A DNA stretch of 64,000 nucleotides from Hemicordylus capensis (Eukaryota; Chordata; Lepidosauria; Squamata; Cordylidae): NCBI RefSeq assembly GCF_027244095.1, contig NC_069662.1, positions 151,174,294 through 151,238,293 on the forward strand, read 5' to 3'. Positions 24,486-36,200 of this stretch are shown in pieces; position 1 is the stretch's first letter; each line of letters begins with the position of its first letter. A program made the translations under genes and the position numbers. The notes under the pieces were generated by a model that saw only the letters and a program-made list of their open reading frames with translations, searched no databases and had not been told where the DNA came from.

Positions 24486-27400
24486 TTTATTCCCATTACT
24501 CTCTGTGCCCGAAAGTACCTGGCCTCCTGCTGGAATCACGAAGGCGACCCTGTTGACCTCCTGAAGATTGCTGACAAAGTGACTCGGTTCAGGCAGTGCC
24601 TCGAAGAGGATCCCCAGTTCCTTCAGCAAAAAGTGAAACAGTACTTCAAGGTAGGAATCACGCCTGTGCCGGACCTCTCAACTGCTGGCTTTCTGAAGCT
24701 CGGAATATAAAGGATATTCTCCTAGGAAAGGCAGAAATGGGGCATAGCAGAAATGTTCTCAAGGGAATGTAGGAAGTAGGGATGTGCATGAACCAGCTTG
24801 AGCAGCCATGGCTTGGGTTGGGATCAGTTACTTTAAAAACCAGGTAAGCAGTAGGGATGTGCATGGACCGTTTCGTACACATCTGGGGGAGCGGAGAGTG
24901 GTCACTTTAACTGGAGGAAGGCAGGTCTTACCTGATGCTCTGTTGCTCTCCCTCCCGCCGCCCCATTGCGGTGCTTGTTTTATCAAGCAGCTGGGCTGTC
25001 TGCTTGAAAAGGCCATGCTGCTCTGGTTGCATCGTATTGCTTTCATAGGGAAAGAAATGGCATCTGGGCATGTGCGGACGCCATCTTGAGTGGTCTGCAG
25101 CACCATGCAGATCACTCAAGATGGCGTCCGCACATGCCAAACGCCATTTCATTCCGACACTGCCCAAAGGCTGCTGGGAGCAGGGAACTGATGCAGCCGG
25201 AGCAGCGTGGCCTTTCCAAGCAGACAGCCCGGCTGCTTAAAACAAACCGTGCCACGCTGGGGCGGCGGCGGGAGGCAGAGGAGCAATGGAGAGGCAGGTG
25301 AGACCTGCCTTCCTCCAGTTAAAGTGACCGCTCCCCCAGATGTGCATGAAATGGTTTGTGCACAGAACTACTGCTTACCTGGCTTTTAAAGGAACCGGTC
25401 CCCATCCCGCCTAACCGGTTTGGATGCAGGCACCCGAGCCAGTTCAGTGCTTCCCTAAGGAGGTGTTGAACCAGGTCGGGCACATCCCTAGTAGGAAGTA
25501 GGGGTGTGTCCGAACCGGTCTGGAAGCCATTGTAAAGGCCTCCGGACTTTCCAGACCGGTTCGGATCTGGCTGGTCCGGGTCCGGGTGGGGGGGTTCCTT
25601 TAAGGGCGGGGAGGGTTTACTTACCCCCCCGCCACTTGCCCCCGTCCAGCGCGCGTATTTAATGTAATAATTGGGGCAGCAGGATACTTCCCTGCTGCCC
25701 CTTGTCCCTCTGCAATGCCCCAGCTTTGACTCACAGTTTTGAAAATAAATTACTGCTGCCCAGTGCCAATAATGAAGTTGAAGAAGAAGCCAGCCTCCAC
25801 TTCGGCGCCTCTCCGCCCAGCGGCTCCCCCAGGAGCCGCCGCCGCCTCCCAGCAGCCACTGAGAGCCGCTCTGCCATGGAGGACGTGCTGCGGCAACCCT
25901 CACTTCCGGCTACCATGCGACTTTCCCCCACATACAGAGTGGCTGCATTCTGCCACTCTGTATGTGGGGGAAAGTCGCATGGTAGCCGGAAGTGAGGGTT
26001 GCCGCGGCGCGTCCTCCATGGCAGAGCGGCTCTCAGTGGCTGCTGGGAGGCGGCGGCGGCTCCTGGGGGAGCCGCTGGGCGGAGAGGCGCCGAAGTGGAG
26101 GCTGGCTTCTTCTTCAACTTCATTATTGGCACTGGGCAGCAGTAATTTATTTTCAAAACTGTGAGTCAAAGCTGGGGCATTGCAGAGGGACAAGGGGCAG
26201 CAGGGAAGTATCCTGCTGCCCCAATTATTACATTAAATATGCGCGCTGGACGGGGGCAAGTGGCGGGGGGGTAAGTAAACCCTCCCCGCCCTTAAAGGAA
26301 CCCACCCCACAGTGCCGGACCGCAGCTCTGCGGTTCCGTGCACACCCCTAGTAGGAAGCTGCCTTATACTGAGTCAAGACTGTTGGTCCATCCAGCTCAG
26401 TATAATCTCTACATACTGGCAGTGGCTTCTTTCAGGCAGGAGGCTCTCCCAGCCCTACCAAGAGATGTCAGGGAGGGAACTTGGAACCTTCTGCATGCAA
26501 GCAGATGCTCTACCACTGAACTGGAGCCCCATGAGACGGGGCTCACCCATCCAAAATGCAAACCAAGGCAGACCCTGCTTAGCAAAGGGGGCCAGTTATG
26601 CTTGCCACCACAAGACCATCCTCCTGTGCCCGCATTCTGATCATCCACGGTTATATATATATATGGAAATAGATTCCATTTGTATCACAGCACATGATGT
26701 TTCTGTTTGGGCGAGACTGGTACTGTGTAGCATGCTGCTTCCTGACCCAGTTGTCTTAAGATGCATCCTGGGAGAAAGAGAGAAGAGTAGGGAGAGGAAC
26801 ATGGGCCACTCTTGGTGCTCAAGGCGGCCTGCATTGCACTGTGAATGGCTACTCTGCCTTGGTTTCCTTCTTGTGTTATGTTGGTGGTATGACTCGATCT
26901 GCTAAGCCTAGATGGGAACCTGCTGGTTATTTATCTGCACTTACCTTGCCCAAATACCCAGAAGTGTTTTTCAGAGCTAGGCACAGCGTCCTTCCATCAG
27001 CAGTCTTGCAGGGCACGTTTACTAAAACTCCGTTGGATGGTCGGATGTGCCCTTGCAGCCTAGGAGCAGTTGAATCTGTTCAGCATGTTTAGTTATGCCA
27101 TTCCTTTTATATTGATTGTTGTGACAGATTTAGAACTCCGTTGCTATTACATTTTCCTGGCTGAGAAGATGAATTTCATGTTGCGCTCTTGCTCTCAGAT
27201 AACGAGCTTGCGTTCACTCACAATGCAGCCAAATTCCGTGTGGCGGCGGTTCATACCCATCAACAGCTAACAGCTGTTAACCAGTAGCTATATGGTTAAC
27301 TGTAGAGAAGCCTTTTTGGTGCCGGGGAGGTGGGGTTTATTATAGTAATGTATTATTGCTCTGTGTCTGATCTATCTGGTCGTAATAAACGGATTGATTG

Positions 27401-28416
27401 GCGGCATGGGACCTGTTACAGCTCCGTTGGTTCCTCTGCTGCTGGGCTACTGAAAGAAGCCCCGGGCCACGTGCAGAGAACCTCTTCCCCACGCCAGTGT
27501 TGAGGCTTGACACTGGCTTGCGGAAGAGCTGCTGCAAGGTTTCTTTCCACATGGCTGGCGATTCCCCATATGCCAGGCCTAGGAAGGAACGATGCAGCAG
27601 TTTCCATACTGTGGCAGCATAGAAGGGGGCCTTTTGTCTCTGTTACAACTAGAGATGCGAAGGCCTGGAAAAGAGTGGGGGTGGGGGGACCTGGTTTTCC
27701 CTTTTTCTGGGGGGAAAGGTTTTTCCTCTGATGGTGGCCAGCAGGGACTCCTAGGAAAGAAAATGGTTTTTTTCCTGATACGATACAATATTGTATCGGG
27801 TTTTCCCCAGGCCTTCACATTTCTAGTTACAGCTAGATTCTGGCTGTAAGGTGTTGCCCCATAGTGCATCGATTTATGTTCCCTCCCCCTCCTCTTGCAT
27901 GTAAAGTTGGGCTCTGGAAACCAATTTGCTTTGGTAGTGAGGTAATGGGCACAGCAGTTAAAGGATATTTGGAGGAAAGAGATGTAATCCTTGTGCTGAT
28001 TGGTTGTCTTCTTCCTCGGCATGGCTCTGGGCAAAAGGACAACCCTCACAGGCTGACTCTGTCCATGAGTCCTGATGGGGCTTTCTATGACAAGCAAGCG
28101 GCTCTGGAAGCAGCAAAGCTGAAAGAGAAGGCTGAGGCTCTTTCCGAAGACGAGAGGAAGCAAACTTATGAAAAAGGTTGGCGTTTTCTACACATTTTGG
28201 CTCTGTCTAAATAAAATTGTGTAGGACTTGGTTCAGACGCAGTGTGGGTCAGCACACACGCTTGCAGCAGAAAGCTGTTTCAGTGTGCAGTGGATGTTTG
28301 AAGGCTTCCTTTCCTTAGGGCCTTGTCCTCAGTTCTCCAGTAAAACATACTAAGCCGCCTCACTGGTCTGTCTAGCCAAGGATTTTCTACTCTGACTGGC
28401 AACAGCTCCCCAAAGT

Positions 28417-28474
<58 letters not shown>

Positions 28475-30208
28475 GTTATTTATTGAAAATATTTATACCC
28501 CGCCCCTCCAGTATGCTACTGCTCGGGGAAGCTCACAACATTAATAAAATAGATATAATGTAAAGTAAAAACTTAAAGCCTCTCTAAAAAGATGTGTCTT
28601 AAATTGTTTTTTAAAAACACTGATGGAGGGTGCATGGCGAAGTTGTTCTGGGAGGGCGTTCCACAGCCAAGGGGCCACAACTGAAAAGGCCCTGTCTCTA
28701 GTCCCTGCCAACTGGATCTCTTCCAGCTCTGCTATCAAATATCCTTTTAGCTGTGGAATTTGGGGGCTGAACCTGGAATTTCAGCATGCAAAGTACACAC
28801 TCTTCAATGGAGCTAGCAATAGCAATAGCACTTACATTTATATACTGCTTTATAGCTGGAGCTCTCTAAGCGGTTTACAATGATTTAGCATATTGCCCCC
28901 AACATTCTGGGTACTCATTTTACCGACCTCGGAAGGATGGAAGGCTTAGTCAACCTTGAGCCCCTGGTCAGGATCGAACTTGTAACCTTCTGGTTACAGG
29001 GCGGCAGTTTTACCACTGCGCCACCAGGGGCTAGAGCCCTGTAGTGGTTCTGTGAAAGTTAGACACATTGGCCCACACTCTCTGCAGGGCAACACGGGCA
29101 GTTCAACACCGTCTGTGCCCCTGCATGGGTCTAAAACACTGCCCGTGGAGTTGTGAAACAGGGCTGTTTTGCTCTGACTTAATGTTGTACAATCACAGTT
29201 ATGTTGTGCAGCTGCAATTGCACAGTTCTTAACCCTTATATATTTGCTATAATATAGCCAATGCTGCAACCAGAGTTAGACAAGTGAAACATATTTGCAT
29301 AACCATTATGCATACAGAATGCTTTTATTCATAAGTGCGTTATTTTATTGTGCTTTTATTTTTATCGCATGCCATTCTGGTAGCTCTTTGGAAATGGCTT
29401 CTAAAGGGCTTCTAAATCCTTGAAGATCCTGATCAGATTCTTACCATGGCCGCAGAACTCTGCTCTGTTTTTCTTGCCTGAGGACTTGACTAACTGGAAA
29501 GCTTTGCCAGAAATGTCAAACAAAGACTCAACATTGTGCTTGTTTGCTAGGCTTGGAATTGATAGATCTGCAAAGCAAACCTCAAGACACATCCTGCCTT
29601 CCAGCCTTGAAAGTTTCGGATATTGAGCCTAAAATGACGTTTACGGAGCTGGAGACGTCACTTACAGGTTAGAATGAACAAAGACATAACAAAAATAAAA
29701 TGCTGAGGTTGTGTGAAATGGAAAATGTGGAGTCTGCCTAGGCATTGATCTGTATCAGTATAGAAAACTAGTTATTTGGTTTGTAATACCAAAAATGTAT
29801 TCCAAACCAAGAAAAACAGAAGCTGGACAAGGGTCAAACAGGGATTTTGGTATCGGAGTATCAAGAACCTTGTGTTGTAACGACAGCTCCTTCTAGGGCT
29901 TCAGGCTGCTGATCCAGCATTGAATTAAAGCCATATGAAAATGAAAGCAGATCTCAGTATAATTACAATGTAAAGTACAAACAGGTTCATAGAGGCTATA
30001 AGACTGTTCCATTCACTGCACAGAATGACATGGTAGACTGGGGTGGTAGAATTCTGGACTGTACCATTTCAGACTGTAAGTGTGGGGGCTGTCATATTTT
30101 GAATGCTTCCCCAATATATATTTTTAAAAGCTGTCTGCATGCAATAAATGTATAAGGAACTTTAGTATAGTCCTCTTTTCCATATGCTGGTTTGCCACAT
30201 ATGAAAAA

Positions 30209-30261
<53 letters not shown>

Positions 30262-33200
30262 TTGTGGGAGTCCAGTCCCTTGCCAACCACGAGGGTTCAA
30301 TTCCTGGAAAACTTCACTGTTGGAGAGCCATTGAAATAAATGGGAAACGGGGTTAGGGGAATCACGGTCGGAAAAAGACCAAAATAAACCCCAGATAAAA
30401 CTAGAAAAAAATCTCCTGACCACTGAAAAAACCCCAAATTTCCAAAAAAAAATCTCACCAAAACGCAGATACTCAGGTTGCGGTTTGTGAGGCCTGCCAC
30501 AATTTCCCAGATGCCGATACTCAAATCCGCGATTGGAAAACCCACGATTGGCGAGGGACGACCATATTCAAATATATATGGCCCCCATTGCCATATATTC
30601 ATTGCCACAGCCTGAAATGGTGCATCTTGGAATTGTATCAGCACAGAAAAAGAAGCGCTGTCCTATTTGGGCATGGTCCAGAGGGACCTGTACTAAGAAG
30701 ACATCAGGGCTTAGAAGCCCTGGTAAACTACAGTTCTCAGGGATCTTTGTGCTCAAAACTTCTGGCTGGTTAGACTTCTAGCATCGTGTTGAATGCCTAA
30801 GGAAGTATTCCCTCCTTCGCTGCCCTCTCCGCCAGTTGCTGCTATTGGAAGGCAAGTTTTTGGGAAAGGGAAGAGGGCAGGGCCAGAATGGGGCTAAACT
30901 GGCTTCTGAGCACAGTCAAAATTTGAAGGAATTTTGGTTGGATTGTATTAAGATCAGCATTTCTAATCTGTGCAGGATTAATAACTCTGCACCCAAACTC
31001 TGAAATTCAGCAATATCACTAGTCTCAATTAAGGGAACTGCAACTTGGTTTAGGGAGTGCTTCTGGCCAAGGTGTGGTTTTGTCCCTTTCAGCCGTGGGT
31101 TCTTACTGTTTTCTGAACTCCCTGTTCTGTAGCCGAGGGTGTCCCTGTCCAGTACTGTGCTCAGCCCACGAACGGCATGGTGTACTTCAGAGCAGTTTCC
31201 AGTCTGAATACCCTCCCGGAGGAACTCAGACCATATGTTCCTCTGTTCTGCAATGTCATAACCAAGTAAGTGAGGGTTTGTATTTTAGACCATCCAGCCA
31301 ACCTTGGGAAGAGAGCAGAATACCTTTGATTCTTCCAGCAGCTCTTTCTATATAAAGAGGAGGTGAAAACTTAGATCAGGCGCAAAAGCAGTTTCTGGGA
31401 AATGCAGGGAAATTGCTGGGATTTGGAGCTGATTGAAATGCATATTGTGGATCTTGTTTGTTTTCATGGCATGACTGTCATGGTGACCAAAGTTGGGTTG
31501 TATCGCATGGGCAAGAGTGGAGCTAGTATTTTCTGGGTGGTCTGCTCCTGGGGCAAGCAGATTCAATTATGCAAATATAAGTGGCACAGAATATGCAAAG
31601 GTACTTCATTTGCATAGTGTTAGAGATTTGCAGAATTCCCTTTTGTGTGCCATTTGAATTGCGTTGGCAGAGCGTCTACAGGACTTGCCATTATGCAAAG
31701 GAGCCCAGTGGAAACCAAACTGTGCTCTCTCTGCCTTGCAGAATGGGATGTGGAGCTCTCAGTTACCGAGAACAAGCTCAAGAAATAGACCTAAAAACTG
31801 GCGGCCTTTCTGTCAGCCCGCACATCACTGCAGATGACTCCCATCTGGACATGTATGAGCAGGTAAGTTGATCACCAGTCGTCTTGCACTGCGGTTTGTG
31901 TGGGGCTGGAAGAGTGCAGGGGAAGAGCACCTGCTTTGCATGCAGAAGGTCCCAGGTTGCCTCCCTGGCCTCTCCAAGTGGGGTTGGAGTCTGGATGTCA
32001 GCCAGTGATCTGCTGATGTAGCTTTTTTCTCTTTCCGTGGCCAAGGCTGTCCAGCAGCTATGTAGGAAGAGGGAATGGGGGGTATATTCACTAGAGGGAG
32101 AAGAGGGCAGGGCTGGGCAAAGTTGGCTCTTCAACTCTGGTTGAAGTACAGCTTCGACAATAAGTTGGTATTGAGCTAGGGTATCAAGCCTCCTCCAGTT
32201 ACCATATTTGTTTGGGTATCGAGGTTGCAAGTCTGTCATTGCAAGAGTTACTGGCGGGTGGGGTGGGGTGGCTGCCATGAACGAATATCTCACATGGAGT
32301 TATTTAGAGATCTGATTTTTTTTCCCGTCCTTAGGGTGTTCTCTTCTCTTCTCTGTGCCTGGATAGAAATCTGCCTGACCTGATGCACCTATGGACTGAA
32401 ATATTCAACCAGTACAGTATATTTTGGGACATAATTCCGTTCTTTATTGCAGAGCTTAACCTCCCTAGAAGGGATCCCAAGGGGTGTTTTAAAAAACAAA
32501 AAACAAAACACAGGTCAAAACAGCCTGGATGGCTTTAAGATGGGTTTAGGTAAGCATGGAGGACAGGTCAACCAAGGGCTACGAGTCGGAGGGCTATTGG
32601 CCACTTCCAGCCTCGGTGGCAAGATGCCTCTAAATACCAGCTGCAGGGGAGCAACAGCAGGAGAGGGGACATGCCCTCAGCTCTTGCCTGTGGGCTTCTC
32701 AGAGGCATCTGCGGAGGTCATTGTATGAAACAGGATGTCGGACCTGATGAGTTGTGGCCCTGATCCAGCAGGGTTGTTCTTATTAGGGATGTGCACAGAA
32801 CCGGCGGGGGGGGGAGTAATTTTAAGGGTGGGAGGGTGCACTTAAACGCCCCCGCCACGTTTCTCCCACCGGCGCTCTCTTAAAAACCAGTCTGGCAAGG
32901 CAGCGGCATACCTCTCTGCTGCCCAGTCCGTTCCTTGGACTGGAAGTAGCACACACGCCCGATGTGCATGGGCTCATGCCCGCGTTAGTTCCGGTCACTT
33001 CTGGTCTGAGGAGCGGACAGAGCGACGGGGAGGTATGCTGCCACCCCAGCAGACCAGTTTTTAAGTGAGTGCCAGTGGTGTGGGGGGGGTGTATGTGCAC
33101 CCTCCCCCGCCCTTAAAGTTATCCCCCACCCCCGCCTTCAAACAGCCCGGTGTTCAAGCCTGTTCAGAGGCCCATAAAAAGGCTTCTGAACAGGTTCGTG

Positions 33201-36200
33201 CACATCCCTAGTTCTTATGTTTGTAGAGCAATACTGCACTCCTGTGCCATATCTATTTGAATTCAAATCAGTTTGTATAGGAATAACGCCAGCATAATTG
33301 TCTAGAGGTGACTCTCCCACCAATCAGTGGCCCTGAGCTGCCACCACATGTGATGTCCTCTAAATGAGACACTGCAACTTAGCATGTGGGAGTTCCCAAA
33401 GTCCCCGAAAGTCTGAAAAAAATCACAGTTTAAAAAACAAAACAAAAAACAAACCAGCCACAAAATGGCCTCCACCAAATGACAGCCTGAAGTCATTTCT
33501 GGCCACCCGCAGCTATGTGGAATTAACCCCTTTTCTGCTGTTTTCCCCTCACGTATACCGAGGTTGAGTGTCAGTAACCCCACCCATGGATATGCGAAAC
33601 CGTTGATGCAGGATCCACCTATAGGGAGGCCCACCGGTAACTCCCACATGCTTTGATATTCAATAATTACATTCCAGCTTAGCTGCCTTTACAATCTCAT
33701 GGTGGACTCTAATAGCCACCACACAAAACTTGGCAACCTTGTAGGTGATGTCTGCCTTCTTGTCCACTAAAAGAAAGGAGTAGTCCAGCATCAACTGGGG
33801 GCCCAAGGCTGAGAACCACTGGTCTGAGTCTTTCGGGGCTTTACTCCCATGACTTCTTTGTAAAGTGGGGCTTTTTTCCTTCTCTTACCCTCTCTTCTCG
33901 CTTTCTAGCCCCCATTTTGAAGATGAGGAACACTTCAAAGTCTTGGTCAAGATGACGGCTCAGGAGCTGTCGAATGGCATCCCTGATTCTGGGCACCTCT
34001 ACGCCTCCATTCGAGCGAGCAGAACCCTGACGCCTGCAGGGGAGTTGCAGGAGATGTTTAATGGCATGGAGCAGGTGAAGTGGAAAGGGAGGAGGCTTTT
34101 TTTGCTGACTACTGAAGGCCCTTCTGATTCATGGGGGCTTAAGCTGCTGGTTTCTTCTGGGGAGCTGTCTCAAGGTCACTGGCCAGTCTACGCTGGCACT
34201 AATTTGACTGCATCTTTAATTCCCCCTAACATCCTGCTAGTGATCGTGGCAGTTCCTGGTACAGGAGGAGATTTAAATTAGAGTTTGGTGTCACATGTGG
34301 GGCTGCACAACTTTGGCCCTCCGGCTTTTTTTGGACTATAACTCCCATCACCCCCAGCCACGATGGCCAGTAGTCAGGGATTATGGGAGTTGTAGTCTAA
34401 CACGTGCAGGTGGGCTGAAGTTGTGCATTCCTGGTGTAATGGTTAGTGTCTTGGACTTCGACGGGGTGAGCCTGGGTTAAAATCCGGCTTGGGGCATGAA
34501 TCTCACTGAGTGAACTTTGGCTAGTCTGCCTTGCCTCACAGGGCTGATGTGAGGATAAAGGGCAGCCTCATTGTTCTTCCGCCACCCTGAGCTCTTTGGA
34601 GGAAGAGTGAGAGATCAATGTGGATAGCCATAATGCACAGGGGAATGTGATGGCAAACACTTTCAGCATCAGCCTTAGGGCTGTGCATGGACCGTTCAAT
34701 GTAGAACCAGTTCTTACCAAACTGGGGCGGTTGAATTGTGGACCGAACTGGGACCAGTTTGGTTCGCGATCGAACTGAACCGAGCCCAGTTCAGGCGGAC
34801 TGCTTCTACATCGAAGGGTGGGGATGGGTGGTAAGATCTTACCAGCTGGCGCTGCCACTCACCCCCTTCCTGTTGCTGCCGAAGCACATGCAGTTCCGTA
34901 TTTACCAAGCCACCATGCAGGTAGCTGGGTAAATACAGATCTCCACATGCTACGTTCAGCAGCGCCAAGGAGAGGACAAGTGGCACTGCTGGAAGCCCGA
35001 CAGTGAGGCAGGAGGGGAAAGCATAGAGCGCCCCCAGCCCAGGAACATTTGGTCCCCACCACCTCCTTCAGTTATAGCTAGGCCCCTGGATCTGGGTGTG
35101 TTTTACTACCACTACTATTACTACTACTATGGATATTTATATACCACCCTTCAACCAAAGTTCTCAAAGTGGTTTACATAGAAAAATAAAAAATACATAA
35201 GTAAGATGGTCCCCCGTCCCCAAAAGACTCACAGTCTAAAAAGAAACATAAGGTTGACACCAGCCACAGCCACGGGAGGGATGCTGTGCTGGGGTTGAAT
35301 GGTTTTACTGTTTGCTTTTTACCCATTCTGTTCAGGTGAAGCTGATGAAGCGAATTGCCGAGATGTCGGATATTAGGCCAGTGTTGCGAAAATTGCCCCG
35401 CATCAAGAAACACCTATTAAATAGTGACAATTTGCGGTGAGACTGTTAACGTTTCTCTGATGCAGCCCTTGCATATTATTACCCCAGGATGTTCTTGGCT
35501 GGAGTTGATTGTTGTTGATTTCCAGATGTTGTTGACTACAAGTTGCATAATCCCCAAGCAAAAGCCACTGCAACTGGGGATTCTGGGAGTTGTAGTCAAC
35601 AACATCTGGGAATCCCTCTTAGAGGGAACAGTGGTAGCATCCCAGATAAAAGGGTAAATAATCTCTGACCACTTCTCAAGCATTGAGAATAGCGGGTGTT
35701 TGAATGAGGATCGTGTGTGTTAGCAGTGTACAATTTAACACAGAATGTCAAGCAGATAAAGATTATTTGGAGGCAGAAGATTACAAGCAACTTGTTTCTT
35801 GCAAATGTCCCTGGCTGTCAGCCACTAGATGCATTTTGTTTTTGAATAGATGCTCGGTGAACGCCACACCTCAGCAGATGTCCAGTGCTGCAAAAGCCAT
35901 AGAAAAGTTTATCAAGGGTATTGCCAGGAGTAAAAAGGAACGGAAGCCTATCCGTCCACATGTGATTGAGGTAAAGGGGGAGACTAAATTAACACACCGT
36001 ATAAAATATTTTGATTGCCAGTTTGTTTTCTGTTCTTATGCAAATGAGAAACATAATTGACTTGTACATTTGGTAGCTTCCAGATATACAAATATTGCAC
36101 ACATTATGTTAAACTAGTGTATGTCTGACTGCCTTTTTACTAAGTTTTTGCTTCTCTGTGTTCCAAACAATACACTTCATATACCATCACTTTTGGTGGT

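Noticed and set aside
25731-26164. Paired 141-codon open frames on opposite strands as possible genes
   Set aside because: They are mirror images created by the palindrome and are low in complexity (Pro/Ala/Arg/Ser); no family is recognised and the element is clearly non-autonomous.
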